NCBI GenBank assembly: GCA_017792425.1
Contig: CP051233.1
Coordinates: forward strand, 337,457-401,456
DNA from: Thalassovita sp.
GTDB lineage: Bacteria > Pseudomonadota > Alphaproteobacteria > Rhodobacterales > Rhodobacteraceae
Direction: 5' to 3'
DNA: 64,000 nucleotides
The notes beneath the pieces are model-generated. The model was given only the letters and a program-made list of their open reading frames with translations. It ran no database searches and was not told the DNA's origin. Each line of letters begins with the position of its first letter. Within the stretch, counting starts at the first letter, position 1. Below are positions 32,636-42,159 of the stretch, one piece after another. The position numbers and the translations under genes are program-made.

Positions 32636-33738
32636 CAGCCGATGCGCCCGCGATTTTCCCCGATCTGGCCGCGATGCAGCAGCAGGTGGTCAAGGATCAC
32701 GCAGGCCATCATCGCCTCGCCCACCGGGACGGCGCGGATGCCGACGCAGGGGTCATGGCGGCCCTTGGTGATGATTTCCGCCGCCGTGCCTGACTTGGTG
32801 ATGGTCTGGCGCGTTTTCAGGATCGACGACGTGGGTTTCACGGCGAAACGCACCACCAGATCCTGCCCGGTGGAAATGCCGCCGAGAATGCCGCCCGCGT
32901 GGTTGGACGAATAGACCGGCTGGCCGTCGTTGCCCATGAAGATTTCATCGGCGTTGTCTTCTCCGGTCAGGCAGGCGGCGTTCATGCCTTCGCCGATTTC
33001 CACGCCTTTCACGGCGTTGATCGACATCATCGCGGCGGCAAGGTCGGTGTCCAGCTTGCCATAGACAGGGGCGCCCAGACCGGCGGGGACGCCGCGTGCG
33101 ACCACTTCGACGATCGCGCCGACCGAGTTGCCGGATTTGCGCAGCCCGTCCAGATAGCCGGCCCATTCGACGGCGGCGGTGGCGTCGGGGGTCCAGAACG
33201 GGTTCTGGTCGATCTGGTCCCAGTCGAAACGCGCGCGGTCGATCCCGTGCGGGCCGATCTGGGTCATGTAGCCTTTGATTTCGACCCCCGGAATCAGCGC
33301 GTCCAAGGCGGCGCGGGCGATGCCGCCCGCCGCGACGCGGGCCGCGGTTTCACGGGCGGACGAGCGCCCGCCGCCGCGATAGTCACGGATGCCGTATTTC
33401 TGCCAATAGGTGATATCGGCGTGGCCGGGGCGGAACTTTTCGGCGATGTCGCCGTAATCCTTGGACCGCTGATCGGTGTTTTCGATCATCAACTGGATCG
33501 GGGTGCCGGTGGTTTGGCCTTCGAACACGCCGGACAGGATTTTCACCTGGTCGGGTTCCTGCCGCTGGGTGGTGTATTTGTTCTGACCCGGTTTGCGTCG
33601 GTCCAGCCAGACCTGCAGCATGTCGGCATCAATGGCGACGCCCGGCGGGCACCCGTCCACCGTGGCGCCAAGGGCGGGGCCGTGGCTTTCGCCCCAGGTG
33701 GTGACGCGGAAAAGATGTCCGAAGGTGTTCAGGCTCAT
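32635..33738 (-). CDS. aroC: Chorismate synthase
   Basis: A 367-residue enzyme making chorismate from EPSP with reduced FMN, the last step of the shikimate pathway. Signatures: [57 protein letters not shown] and a C-terminal [21 protein letters not shown] at 33738 has AGGAGC upstream; upstream residues in the same frame are not conserved. First gene of a minus-strand operon with the HD hydrolase and AEC transporter. Divergent from the TPP riboswitch and thiBPQ. Confidence 0.96.
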   Translation of the reverse strand: MSLNTFGHLFRVTTWGESHGPALGATVDGCPPGVAIDADMLQVWLDRRKPGQNKYTTQRQEPDQVKILSGVFEGQTTGTPIQLMIENTDQRSKDYGDIAEKFRPGHADITYWQKYGIRDYRGGGRSSARETAARVAAGGIARAALDALIPGVEIKGYMTQIGPHGIDRARFDWDQIDQNPFWTPDATAAVEWAGYLDGLRKSGNSVGAIVEVVARGVPAGLGAPVYGKLDTDLAAAMMSINAVKGVEIGEGMNAACLTGEDNADEIFMGNDGQPVYSSNHAGGILGGISTGQDLVVRFAVKPTSSILKTRQTITKSGTAAEIITKGRHDPCVGIRAVPVGEAMMACVILDHLLLHRGQIGENRGRIG

Positions 33739-33833
33739 GGGCGGCTCCTTTGCTGGTGGAATAGCGGGGTCAGGGGTGTATCTCAAGCGGTTTTGCCTTG
33801 AACACGGGGGGGCGCGGCGCTACCTGTCAGGGC

Positions 33834-33925
33834 ACCTCGGGGTGCCTGGCGCGACAAACGGCGGGCTGAGATGCGTGATGCGAACCCGTTGAACCTGACC
33901 CGGTTAAGACCGGCGGAGGGAAGGT
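33834..33925 (+). promoter_or_regulatory. TPP riboswitch (THI element) of thiBPQ
   Basis: Core conserved words in order: CGGGGTGCC (33838-33846), GGGCTGAGATG (33863-33873), AACCCGTTGAACCTGA (33883-33898), CCGG-TTAAGA-CCGG (33900-33913) and GCGGAGGGAAGG. P1 can form between ACCT (33834-33837) and AGGT (33922-33925). This matches the thiamine pyrophosphate aptamer closely. About 45 bp lie between the aptamer and the thiB start, with no U-run, so translational control is more likely than termination. High TPP should lower ThiBPQ synthesis. Confidence 0.95.
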
Positions 33926-33971
33926 TCGGGACGCCCCCGGCTGCTCCGCCCGTCGCAGTTTGGAGGATACC

Positions 33972-34949
33972 GTGAAGTATCTTGCGCTTGCCTGCGGGAT
34001 GATGGCCGCCACCGCTGCGGTGGCTGATACGCCCGTCCTGACGATCTATACCTACGACAGCTTCGTGTCCGAATGGGGGCCGGGACCGGCCGTGGAAGCC
34101 GCGTTCGAGGCGGAATGCGGCTGTGACCTGCAATTCGTGGGTGCGGGCGATGGCGCGGCGCTGCTGGGCCGGCTGAAGCTGGAAGGCGCACGGACCGAGG
34201 CGGATATCGTGCTGGGGCTGGATACCACCCTGACGGCGGATGCCGCCGCGACCGGGCTGTTCGCGCCCCATTCGGTCAGTGCGGACTATGACCTGCCGAT
34301 GGCGTGGGAGGACGCGACCTTTGTTCCCTACGACTGGGGCTATTTCGCCTTCGTGAAGAAGGCCGATCAGGCGGGGCCTGCGAATTTCCGGGAATTGGCG
34401 GACAGCGATCTGAAGATCGTGATCCAGGATCCGCGCAGTTCCACCCCCGGCCTGGGCCTGCTGATGTGGGTGAAAACCGCCTACGGAGACGAGGCCCCCG
34501 CGATCTGGGACGGGCTGGCCGACAATATCGTGACCGTCACCAAGGGCTGGTCCGAGGCATACGGCCTGTTCCTGGAAGGCGAGGCCGACATGGTGCTGAG
34601 CTACACCACTTCGCCCGCCTATCACCTGATCGCCGAAGAGGATGCCAGCAAGGCGGCGGCGTCCTTCGACGAGGGGCATTACATGCAGATCGAGGTGGCC
34701 GGGAAAATCGCGGCGACCGACCAGCCGGACCTGGCGGACCGGTTCCTGGCCTTCATGGTGTCGGACGCGTTTCAGGCGATCATCCCGACGACCAACTGGA
34801 TGTACCCGGTGGCGGTACCGGCGGCGGGTCTGCCGAAAGGATATGAGACCCTGATCCAGCCCGCGAAATCGCTGCTGGTGCCTGCCGATCAGGCGGATGC
34901 CGTGCGCGATCAGGCGTTGCAGGAATGGCTGGCCGCCCTGTCGAAATAA
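33972..34949 (+). CDS. thiB: Thiamine ABC transporter, periplasmic binding protein
   Basis: A 325-residue solute-binding protein for thiamine, TMP and TPP. Signal peptide residues 1-18. The mature N-terminus TPVLTIYTYDSFVSEWGPG is characteristic of ThiB, as are DIVLGLDTTLT, PYDWGYFAFV and TTNWMYPV. It starts with GTG at 33972 after TTTGGAGGAT; the TTG at 33960 is unlikely. Directly downstream of the TPP riboswitch and overlapping thiP by 25 bp. Confidence 0.95.
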   Translation: MKYLALACGMMAATAAVADTPVLTIYTYDSFVSEWGPGPAVEAAFEAECGCDLQFVGAGDGAALLGRLKLEGARTEADIVLGLDTTLTADAAATGLFAPHSVSADYDLPMAWEDATFVPYDWGYFAFVKKADQAGPANFRELADSDLKIVIQDPRSSTPGLGLLMWVKTAYGDEAPAIWDGLADNIVTVTKGWSEAYGLFLEGEADMVLSYTTSPAYHLIAEEDASKAAASFDEGHYMQIEVAGKIAATDQPDLADRFLAFMVSDAFQAIIPTTNWMYPVAVPAAGLPKGYETLIQPAKSLLVPADQADAVRDQALQEWLAALSK

Positions 34950-36478
34950 CGCGGGCGCTGCCCGGGCTACTGGCTGCGGCTTTCGTCGCGGCCTTCGTGC
35001 TGTGCGCCGTGGGCGCGGTGCTGTGGTATGCAGGCGGCGGTGGGATGCCGGGGCCTGCGGACTGGGCGGCGCTGCGGTTCACGGTGATGCAGGCAATGCT
35101 GTCGGCGGCGCTGAGCGTCGGGCTGGCGATCCCCACCGCGCGGGCGCTGGCGCGGCGCAGCTTTCCCTTGCGCGGGGTGCTGATCACCCTGCTGGGGGCG
35201 CCGTTCATCCTGCCGGTGATCGTGGCGGTGATGGGCCTGCTGGCGGTGTTCGGGCGCAGCGGCTGGGTCAGCGATGCGCTGGGCCTGTTCGGGGCGGACC
35301 CGCTGAGCATTTACGGGCTGCATGGCGTGCTGCTGGCGCATGTATTCTTTAACCTGCCGCTGGCGACGCGCATCCTGTTGCAAGGCTGGCACGGCATTCC
35401 GGCGGAACGGTTCCGACTGGCGGCGTCGCTGGGCTTGGGGCCGGGGCAGGTGTTCCGGTTGCTGGAATGGCCGATGCTGCGGGCGCAGGCGCCCGGCGCG
35501 TTGCTGGCGGTGTTCGGCCTGTGCCTGAGCAGCTTTGCCGTGGTGTTGATGCTGGGCGGCGGGCCAAGGGCGACGACGCTGGAACTGGCGATTTACCAGG
35601 CGTTCCGATTTGAATTCGACCTGGGCCGCGCGGCGACCTTGGCGGCGATCCAGGCGGTGCTGGTCGGCGGCGTGGTGTGGATCGGGCTGCGGCTGGCGGC
35701 GCGGGACGCGCAGGGCGCAGGGCTGGACCGGCCGGTGCGGCGCTGGGATGCGGGCAGTTGGCTGCTGAAGGCGCAGGATACGGTGGTGGTGATGCTGGCG
35801 GCGCTGTTCCTGCTGGTGCCGCTGGGCGCGGTGGTGGTGCGCGGGGTTGCCGGACTGGACAAGGTGCCGGACTCTGTCTGGTCCGCGTTCGGGAACAGTA
35901 TCGTTGTGGCGCTGAGCTCGACCCTGCTGGCGGTGGGGCTGGCGCTGTGGATCGCCATAGCCTCGTTGCGCTATGGCTGGGCCGAGGTGCTGGGGATGCT
36001 GGGGCTGTCGGTGTCGCCGCTGGTGCTGGGCACCGGGCTGTTCCTGATGGCGAACCCTTGGGTGAACCCGGCGCGGCTGACATTCATGGTGACGGCGCTG
36101 GTGAACGCGGTGATGATCCTGCCGTTTGCGCTGCGGGTGCTGGTCCCGGCCGTGCGCGGGATCGAAGGGAACTATGGCCGTCTGGCGGATGCACTGGGGC
36201 TGTCCGGCTGGGCGCGGCTGCGGTGGCTGATCCTGCCACGGGCACGGCGGGCGATAGGTTTCGCGGCGGGGCTGGCGGCGGCGATGTCGATGGGCGATCT
36301 GGGCGTGGTGGCGCTGTTCGCCGATCCGCAGCAAGCGACGCTGCCGTTGCAGATGTACCGGCTGATGGGCGCCTACCGGATGGAGGCCGCATCCGGTGCC
36401 GCGCTGATCCTGCTGGCAGCCAGCCTGTCGCTGTTCTGGCTGTTCGATCGCGGGGGGCGCGGGAATGCTGACGCTTGA
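34925..36478 (+). CDS. thiP: Thiamine ABC transporter permease
   Basis: A 517-residue permease with about twelve TM segments formed by two fused BPD_transp_1 domains, as in ThiP. EAA-like loops are visible in each half (FRLAASLGLGPGQVFRLLEWP and GRLADALGLSGWARLRWLILP). It forms the channel for thiamine uptake with ThiQ. ATG at 34925 overlaps the 3' end of thiB by 25 bp in another frame, so the proteins are coupled. Confidence 0.94.
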   Translation: MAGRPVEITRALPGLLAAAFVAAFVLCAVGAVLWYAGGGGMPGPADWAALRFTVMQAMLSAALSVGLAIPTARALARRSFPLRGVLITLLGAPFILPVIVAVMGLLAVFGRSGWVSDALGLFGADPLSIYGLHGVLLAHVFFNLPLATRILLQGWHGIPAERFRLAASLGLGPGQVFRLLEWPMLRAQAPGALLAVFGLCLSSFAVVLMLGGGPRATTLELAIYQAFRFEFDLGRAATLAAIQAVLVGGVVWIGLRLAARDAQGAGLDRPVRRWDAGSWLLKAQDTVVVMLAALFLLVPLGAVVVRGVAGLDKVPDSVWSAFGNSIVVALSSTLLAVGLALWIAIASLRYGWAEVLGMLGLSVSPLVLGTGLFLMANPWVNPARLTFMVTALVNAVMILPFALRVLVPAVRGIEGNYGRLADALGLSGWARLRWLILPRARRAIGFAAGLAAAMSMGDLGVVALFADPQQATLPLQMYRLMGAYRMEAASGAALILLAASLSLFWLFDRGGRGNADA

Positions 36479-37169
36479 AAACATGCTGATCCGGCAGGAC
36501 GGGTTTGAATTGCGGGCCGACCTGACGGTGCCGCAAGGGGCGCGGGTGGCAGTGATCGGGCCCTCGGGGGCGGGGAAATCGACGCTGTTGAGCGTGATCG
36601 CCGGGTTTCAGGATGTCGCCGGGGGCCGGGTGCGGTTGGACGGGCAGGACATATCGGCGCTGGCGCCCGGCAAGCGGCCAGTGTCGGTGCTGTTCCAGGA
36701 CAACAACCTGTTTCCGCACCTGACGGTTCAGCAGAACGTCGGGCTGGGCCTGCGTCCCGATCTGCGGCTGGATGCAGCACAGCGGGCGCGGGTGGCGCAG
36801 GCGATTGCGCGGGTCGGGCTGGCGGGGCTGGAATCGCGCAAGCCGGGGCAATTGTCGGGCGGACAGCAATCGCGCGCGGCGCTGGCGCGGGTGTTGGTGC
36901 AGAACCGGGCGCTGGTGTTGCTGGACGAACCCTTTGCCGCGCTGGGGCCGGCGCTGAAGTCGGAAATGCTGGATCTGGTGCAAGAGCTGCTGGCGGAAAC
37001 CGGCGCGACGCTGCTGCTGGTCACGCATGATCCCCGGGATGCACAGCGGATTGCGCCGCAGACGATCCTGGTGGCGGACGGGGTGGCGCAGGGGCCGGTG
37101 GATACCGGCGCGTTGTTCGCGGACCCGCCGCTGGCGTTGCGGGATTACCTTGGGCAGACGAAACCCTAG
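36465..37169 (+). CDS. thiQ: Thiamine ABC transporter ATP-binding protein
   Basis: A 234-residue ATPase without a TOBE domain, the usual ThiQ length. Walker A is GPSGAGKST, the signature is LSGGQQSRAALAR, Walker B LVLLDEPFAALG, and the switch His follows in LLLVTHDPRDA. Its start overlaps thiP by 14 bp. Completes the riboswitch-controlled thiBPQ operon. Confidence 0.95.
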   Translation: MLTLENMLIRQDGFELRADLTVPQGARVAVIGPSGAGKSTLLSVIAGFQDVAGGRVRLDGQDISALAPGKRPVSVLFQDNNLFPHLTVQQNVGLGLRPDLRLDAAQRARVAQAIARVGLAGLESRKPGQLSGGQQSRAALARVLVQNRALVLLDEPFAALGPALKSEMLDLVQELLAETGATLLLVTHDPRDAQRIAPQTILVADGVAQGPVDTGALFADPPLALRDYLGQTKP

Positions 37170-37177
37170 GCCGGTGG

Positions 37178-37360
37178 TCAGCCCAGTTGGCGGGCCTCGT
37201 CCACCAGCATCACGGGGATGCCGTTGCGGATCGGAAAGGCCAGCTTGGCCCCTTTGCTGATCAATTCCTGTTTGTCGGCGTCATAGTCCAGACGGCCGTG
37301 AGTCACGGGGCAGATCAGCGCCTCCAGCATACGGCGGTCAAAGGCGGGTGTGTCGGTCAT
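37178..37360 (-). CDS. Trm112 family protein
   Basis: A 60-residue zinc-ribbon-like protein of the Trm112/UPF0434 family: [17 protein letters not shown] and [18 protein letters not shown]. Bacterial members are proposed partners of methyltransferases or chaperone-like scaffolds; the function here is not known. ATG at 37360 overlaps the stop of the Lon-N gene by 4 bp. The 3' end is 8 bp from thiQ. Confidence 0.9.
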   Translation of the reverse strand: MTDTPAFDRRMLEALICPVTHGRLDYDADKQELISKGAKLAFPIRNGIPVMLVDEARQLG

Positions 37361-37998
37361 TGCATGATTTCCTCTCCGTCGCCGCCGCGTAGCGCATATT
37401 CGATCAGCGTGACAAGGGTTTCGCGGCGGGTGCACAGGCAGGGGGCCTCCAGCAGGGCCTGTTTGTCCTCTGGGTCCAGGTCCAGCAGCATGGACAGAGA
37501 GTTTATCAGCAGCTCGTCCTCCGCCTCTTGCAGGGTTTCCCAGTCGGTTTCCATACCACGATGGGCAAAGTAGCGGCCCAGCGCGGTCATGAAATCCTTG
37601 CGGTTGAAGGCCGTGTCGTGTTCTTCGCCGCCAAGGTCGCGGTCAAAGCCATGCCAGGACACGTTGCAGCGGCGGTAGGGGGTGAACCCTTCGACCTCTT
37701 CAAGGATGCGGAAACGGGAAATGCCCGACAGGGTGACCATATAGCGCCCGTCCTCGGTTTCCGAGAACTGCGTGACGCGTCCGGCGCAGCCGATGTGGTG
37801 CAGGCGGCTTTTGGGGCCGCAGTCGTGGCAGGGTTGCACCATGCCGATCATGCGGGACGGCGATTTCAGCGCATCATCCAGCATCGCCAGATAGCGCGGT
37901 TCGAAAATATGCAGCGGCAAACGGGATCGGGGCAGCAGGACTGCCCCGGTCAACGGGAACACCGGAATGATCTGCGGGAGGTCGAACTTCAGTACCAT
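37357..37998 (-). CDS. LON peptidase N-terminal (substrate-binding) domain protein
   Basis: A 213-residue protein consisting of the LAN (Lon N-terminal) PUA-like domain only: [34 protein letters not shown] at residues 9-42, then [10 protein letters not shown]. There is no ATPase or protease part. Related stand-alone proteins may bind unfolded or regulatory substrates; this is unproven. Operon order chaperedoxin, LAN protein, Trm112 is common in alphaproteobacteria and suggests protein-quality control. ATG at 37998. Confidence 0.9.
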   Translation of the reverse strand: MVLKFDLPQIIPVFPLTGAVLLPRSRLPLHIFEPRYLAMLDDALKSPSRMIGMVQPCHDCGPKSRLHHIGCAGRVTQFSETEDGRYMVTLSGISRFRILEEVEGFTPYRRCNVSWHGFDRDLGGEEHDTAFNRKDFMTALGRYFAHRGMETDWETLQEAEDELLINSLSMLLDLDPEDKQALLEAPCLCTRRETLVTLIEYALRGGDGEEIMQ

Positions 37999-38024
37999 GG
38001 GCAGGAGATAGTCCGACGCAGCCG

Positions 38025-38960
38025 TCAGGCAAATATCATCGAGCTGAGCTTGCGCCGCCCGTTTAGCACGATCGGGTCGTTGGGCTTCAACGCGCCGAAA
38101 ATGGTGAACAATTGCGCCTTGGCCGCGCCGTCATTCCACTCGCGGTCGCGGCGGAACAGGTCCAGCAACTGGTCCACCGCCTCTTGCACCTGACCGGCGG
38201 CATGCAGCGCCTGCGCCAGGTCGAACCGGGCCTGCAGGTTGGTGGGGTCAGCGTCCAGCGTGGCGCGCAATTCGTCCAGCGGGCCGGAATTGGCGGCCTG
38301 ACGGGCCAGTTCCAGCTGGGCGCGGGCGGCCTCGATCGGGGCCGAAGCGGACAGCGCGGCGGGGACGCCGTTCAGCACGGCCTCTGCCTGATCCGGGTCA
38401 TCCGCAGCCAGGTAGCAGCGGGCCATGCCAGCGAAAGCGGTGGCGTTTTCGGGATCTTCCTCAAGGATGGCGGCAAAGACCTGCAGCGCGTCCTGCACTG
38501 CGCCTTCGGTCAGCATTTCTTCGGCCGCGGCCAGCGCGTCGTCCAGCCCGCCCGAGGGATCGCCGCCCGCGGCCTCGATTGCGCGCTTGATGAAGGCGTC
38601 GATTTCAGACGCGGGTACGGCGCCCTGGAACATGTCCACCGGGCGGCCCTTGACGAAGGCGACGACGGTGGGAACCGATTGCAGCGGCAGACCCTGCTGC
38701 GCCAACGCCTGCGCCAGCCGCTGGTTCTGGTCCACGTCGATCTTGGCCATTTTCACGGCGCCCTTTGCCTTGGTCACGGCGGCTTCCAGCATCGGACCCA
38801 GCGTTTTGCACGGGCCGCACCAGGTGGCCCAGAAATCGACGATCACCGGCACCTCTGCCGAGGCATCCACGACGTCAGCCATGAAGTTCGCCTCGGTCAC
38901 GTCCTTGATCAGATCGGCGGCGGGCGCAGTGGTTTTTCCAAGTTCAAGCATATCGGTCAT
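38025..38960 (-). CDS. cnoX: Thioredoxin-TPR protein, CnoX/YbbN-type chaperedoxin
   Basis: A 311-residue cytoplasmic protein. The thioredoxin domain (about residues 22-125) carries the canonical active site WCGPC (47-51), unlike E. coli CnoX, which lacks the first cysteine. A tetratricopeptide-type C-terminal region (about 145-300) holds a TPR_20-like repeat. Homologues hold unfolded proteins and hand them to GroEL or DnaK, protecting them from oxidation. ATG at 38960; GTG at 38966 is an alternative. Confidence 0.9.
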   Translation of the reverse strand: MTDMLELGKTTAPAADLIKDVTEANFMADVVDASAEVPVIVDFWATWCGPCKTLGPMLEAAVTKAKGAVKMAKIDVDQNQRLAQALAQQGLPLQSVPTVVAFVKGRPVDMFQGAVPASEIDAFIKRAIEAAGGDPSGGLDDALAAAEEMLTEGAVQDALQVFAAILEEDPENATAFAGMARCYLAADDPDQAEAVLNGVPAALSASAPIEAARAQLELARQAANSGPLDELRATLDADPTNLQARFDLAQALHAAGQVQEAVDQLLDLFRRDREWNDGAAKAQLFTIFGALKPNDPIVLNGRRKLSSMIFA

Positions 38961-39027
38961 CCTCACGGAATTGGTTGCCCCTTATATGGAGCGGGACGGG
39001 GCGTTGAACAACCCGTCCGTCAGGGGT

Positions 39028-39816
39028 TTACAGGTCAAAGGTGGCAAAGACCGGGGCGTGGTCGCTGGGTTGTTCCCAGCCGCGGGCGGCGCGCAGGATG
39101 CGGCTGTTGTGGCCCGCGTTGGAAATGTCGGGCGTGGCCCAGACGTGATCCAGTCGGCGGCCCTTGTCGGCGGCGTCCCAGTCCTTGGCCCGGTAGGACC
39201 ACCAGCTGTAAAGCTGGCCTTCGGGGATGTCCTGCCGGGTGATATCCACCCATTTGCCCGCGTCCATCACATCGGCCATGTGGTCCACCTCGATCGGGGT
39301 GTGGGACACGATTTTCAGCAGTTGCTTGTGGTTCCAGACGTCATCTTCGCGCGGGGCGATGTTCAGGTCGCCGACAAGGATGGATTTTTCCGGCCGGTCC
39401 GAATGGAACCAGTCGCGCATGTCGGTCAGGTAATCCAGTTTCTGGCCGAATTTGTCGTTCACCGCGCGGTCCGGTACATCGCCCCCGGCGGGGACATAGA
39501 AGTTGTGGATGGTTACGCCGTTTTCCAGCCGCCCGGCGACGTGGCGGGCATGGCCCAGACCGGCAAAATCCTGATCGCCCACGTCCTCTATTGGCAGCCG
39601 GGACAGGATCGCCACGCCGTTATAGCCCTTTTGGCCGCGCGCGATCATGTGGCCATATCCCAGTTCACGGAAGCGATCCATCGGGATCTTTTCCACCGGG
39701 CTTTTGCATTCCTGCAGGCACAGGATGTCGGGGGCTTCTTCGGTCAGCAGCTTGCAGACGATGGGTTCGCGCAGGCGGACCGAGTTGATGTTCCAGGTGG
39801 CAAGCGTGAAGGGCAT
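39028..39816 (-). CDS. xth: Exodeoxyribonuclease III family
   Basis: A 262-residue EEP-fold nuclease that cleaves abasic sites and removes 3'-blocking groups in base-excision repair. Visible residues: WNINSVR (9-15), Glu36 in CLQECK, SILVGDLNIAP, and the C-terminal SDHAPV with the catalytic His. ATG at 39816 lies 7 nt after GGAG, a better spacing than ATG at 39822. It is adjacent to and oriented with the chaperedoxin gene, but 67 bp apart. Confidence 0.93.
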   Translation of the reverse strand: MPFTLATWNINSVRLREPIVCKLLTEEAPDILCLQECKSPVEKIPMDRFRELGYGHMIARGQKGYNGVAILSRLPIEDVGDQDFAGLGHARHVAGRLENGVTIHNFYVPAGGDVPDRAVNDKFGQKLDYLTDMRDWFHSDRPEKSILVGDLNIAPREDDVWNHKQLLKIVSHTPIEVDHMADVMDAGKWVDITRQDIPEGQLYSWWSYRAKDWDAADKGRRLDHVWATPDISNAGHNSRILRAARGWEQPSDHAPVFATFDL

Positions 39817-39939
39817 CGGCATCTCCGGTTTCTGTCAGTGTACTTTCAACCATGCCAGCGGGCGGATCACAACTGTTTGGCGTTGTGGGGTGGTGGGGCG
39901 ATTGCTATCGTCAGGGCGTATCATCCAAGGTGTCATGAC

Positions 39940-40818
39940 ATGAACGAGTTTGCCATTCCCGCCGAAGTCATCTTCCCGCTTGCCGTCGCCGGGCTGGTGT
40001 TGCTGACCATCCTGCGCGGGGTGCGGATCGTGCCGCAGGCGGATAAATGGGTGGTGGAACGGTTCGGACGGTTCCGCCGTGTGCTGGGACCGGGGATCAA
40101 CCTGATCATCCCGTTCATCGACACGGTCGCGCATAAGGTGACGGTGCTGGAACGGCAGTTGCCGAATGCGTCTCAGGATGCGATCACGGCGGATAACGTG
40201 CTGGTGCAGCTGGAAACCTCGGTGTTCTACCGGGTGTTGCAGCCGGAAAAAACCGTCTATCGCATCCGCGACGTGGACGGGGCGATTTCCACCACAGTGG
40301 CGGGGATCGTCCGGTCCGAAGTGGGCAAGCTGGAACTGGACGAGGTGCAATCCAACCGCGCCCAGCTGATCAAGGAAATCAAGACCGCCATCGAGGACGC
40401 AGTCGAAGCCTGGGGGATCGAGGTGACGCGGGCCGAGATCCTGGACGTGGACCTGGACCAGGCGACACGAGAGGCCATGTTGCAGCAGTTGAACGCCGAA
40501 CGCGCCCGCCGTGCCGCCGTGACCGAGGCCGAGGGCCGCAAGCGCGCGATCGAACTGAAGGCGGATGCGGACCTGTATGCCGCTGAAAAATCCGCGCAGG
40601 CCCGGCGCTTGCAGGCGGATGCCGAAGCCTATGCCAACCAGATCGTCGGCACGTCCATCCGGGAAAACGGGATCGAGGCGGCGCAGTTCCAGGTGGCCTT
40701 GAAACAGGTAGAGGCGCTGGCGGGCATATCCGAAGGGCAAGGGGTGCAGACGGTGATCGTTCCTGCGTCCGCGCTAGAGGCCTTCGGGGATGCGTTCAAG
40801 CTGTTCAGGAAAGGATAG
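39940..40818 (+). CDS. SPFH/band-7 protein (QmcA/stomatin-like)
   Basis: A 292-residue membrane-associated SPFH protein. N-terminal TM segment (residues 6-24) followed by VPQADKWVVERFGRFRRVLGPGINLIIPF, the prohibitin-homology domain (about 25-190), and a coiled-coil Ala/Glu-rich tail. It assembles into membrane scaffolds. The next gene encodes an NfeD protein, the classic partner. ATG at 39940; a very long open frame upstream is not coding. Confidence 0.92.
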   Translation: MNEFAIPAEVIFPLAVAGLVLLTILRGVRIVPQADKWVVERFGRFRRVLGPGINLIIPFIDTVAHKVTVLERQLPNASQDAITADNVLVQLETSVFYRVLQPEKTVYRIRDVDGAISTTVAGIVRSEVGKLELDEVQSNRAQLIKEIKTAIEDAVEAWGIEVTRAEILDVDLDQATREAMLQQLNAERARRAAVTEAEGRKRAIELKADADLYAAEKSAQARRLQADAEAYANQIVGTSIRENGIEAAQFQVALKQVEALAGISEGQGVQTVIVPASALEAFGDAFKLFRKG

Positions 40819-40822
40819 GACC

Positions 40823-41107
40823 GTGAGCCTGCTGGATTTTCACAACCCCCTGATCTGGCTGATCGCCGCAGTCGTGCTGGGCGTGGCCGAGATCCTGTTG
40901 CCGTCCACCATCGCGCTGGGCTTTGGGCTGGGGGCGGTCCTGACGGCGGGGTTTCTGTGGCTGGCGGGGCCGGAAGTGCTGGGCGTGCCAGGGCTGCTGG
41001 TGCTGTGGGCGGTGGTGTCGGGCCTGTGCTGGATCGTCCTTCGGATCGTGTTCCGAAACCGGGCATCAAAGGATGATCCCTATGACGGGGATATCAACGA
41101 ATACTAG
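40823..41107 (+). CDS. NfeD family protein (short form)
   Basis: A 94-residue membrane protein with three TM segments and a C-terminal hydrophilic end, lacking the serine-protease domain of long NfeD. Short NfeD pairs with SPFH proteins and may modulate their assembly. Starts with GTG at 40823, 4 bp after the SPFH stop (AAAGGATAGGACC gives the ribosome-binding site). Confidence 0.85.
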   Translation: MSLLDFHNPLIWLIAAVVLGVAEILLPSTIALGFGLGAVLTAGFLWLAGPEVLGVPGLLVLWAVVSGLCWIVLRIVFRNRASKDDPYDGDINEY

Positions 41108-41116
41108 GGCGCGGGT

Positions 41117-41977
41117 CTATCCCAACAGCACCAGCGACACCCCCAGCACGGAAATCCCCATGCCCGCGATGGTTCGCGGCGACAGCGGTTCGCGCCCGTG
41201 CAGCAGCCACGCCAGCCCCATCGTGATCAGCGGATAGGAGGCGACAATGGGCGCAACCACCGTCACCGATCCCCGGGCCAGCGCGGCATACAACGTCAGC
41301 AGCGCCAGCCCGTTCGCCACGCCCACCGCCATGAACCAGCGCCGCGCCTTGCGGTCCGGTGGGCTGGCGCGGCGACGCAGCAGGCGGAAGGTCCAGATCA
41401 CCAGCGTGGAGACGCAGTAACCGATCAGCGAGGCGGCAAAGGCGTTGGGCCAGTCCTGCAGGCCCAGTTTCACCAGAGGTTGCGCTGCCCCGCGCAGGAA
41501 CGCGCCCAACACCGGGACCGCCAGCAGCCACAGATGCGCGCGCGGGAAATGCCGCACCTGCGCCGACGTGACAAGGAACAGCCCCACCACCACCACGACG
41601 ATGCCCAGGCCCTGCATCTGGCGCGGCCATTCGTCCAGCGTCAGGATGGCCAGCCCGATGGCGAACAGCGGGGTCAGGTTGCCGGCTGCGGCGGTCAGGT
41701 TCGGACCCAGCCGCTGGTTGGACACGAAATTCAGGATCGTCACCGCCGCCGGATAGATCAGACCCGCCGCTGCGAAAATGGCCACACCGTTCGGGGTCCA
41801 GTTGTCGAAATCCACGGTCAGCGGCGATAGCAGAAGGAACATCACCGCACTGGTCGGCACGCTGACCGACCCGCCCTGCAATGGCCCCATGCCGCGCAGC
41901 CCGAACCGCGACAGCACGATCCCCAGCGCCATCAGCACCGCCGAAGCGACAGCCAGCAAGACGATCTGAATTTCCAC
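41117..41977 (-). CDS. EamA-family (DMT) transporter
   Basis: A 286-residue membrane protein with ten TM segments in two EamA repeats. The start is GTG at 41977 (MEIQIVLLAVASAVLMALG). RFGLRGMGPLQGGSVSVPTSA after TM1 is typical. Third DMT-type transporter of this length in the window. Substrate unknown. The convergent NfeD gene ends 9 bp away. Confidence 0.85.
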   Translation of the reverse strand: MEIQIVLLAVASAVLMALGIVLSRFGLRGMGPLQGGSVSVPTSAVMFLLLSPLTVDFDNWTPNGVAIFAAAGLIYPAAVTILNFVSNQRLGPNLTAAAGNLTPLFAIGLAILTLDEWPRQMQGLGIVVVVVGLFLVTSAQVRHFPRAHLWLLAVPVLGAFLRGAAQPLVKLGLQDWPNAFAASLIGYCVSTLVIWTFRLLRRRASPPDRKARRWFMAVGVANGLALLTLYAALARGSVTVVAPIVASYPLITMGLAWLLHGREPLSPRTIAGMGISVLGVSLVLLG

Positions 41978-42031
41978 CCGGCGCTCCTTGTTTCCAGCCA
42001 GCCTGACGCGGGTTTCCGGGTGTTGTCACGC

Positions 42032-42059
42032 AAAAAAAGACCCGGGCCAAGCCCGGGTC
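42032..42059 (-). terminator. Terminator downstream of the response-regulator gene
   Basis: On the minus strand, a 9-bp perfect stem (GACCCGGGC/GCCCGGGTC, 42039-42059, CAA/TTG loop) is followed by TTTTTTT (42032-42038). About 100 bp past the regulator stop; a small GTACAT/ATGTAC stem (42076-42099) lies between. The strongest intrinsic terminator in the window. Confidence 0.88.
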
Positions 42060-42159
42060 AGTCCAACAGGGAGGTGTACATGGAGGACCCCGCATGTACT
42101 CGGGTTACTTGTCATACTAATGATTCGCGGACCTGCAGTCCTTGACTTTGCTCAATGGC

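Noticed and set aside
38425..40818. 797-residue open frame that would fuse a long N-terminal part to the SPFH protein
   Set aside because: The upstream part is opposite the chaperedoxin and exonuclease III genes and shows no homology; the SPFH family starts at the ATG at 39940 with its own TM segment.
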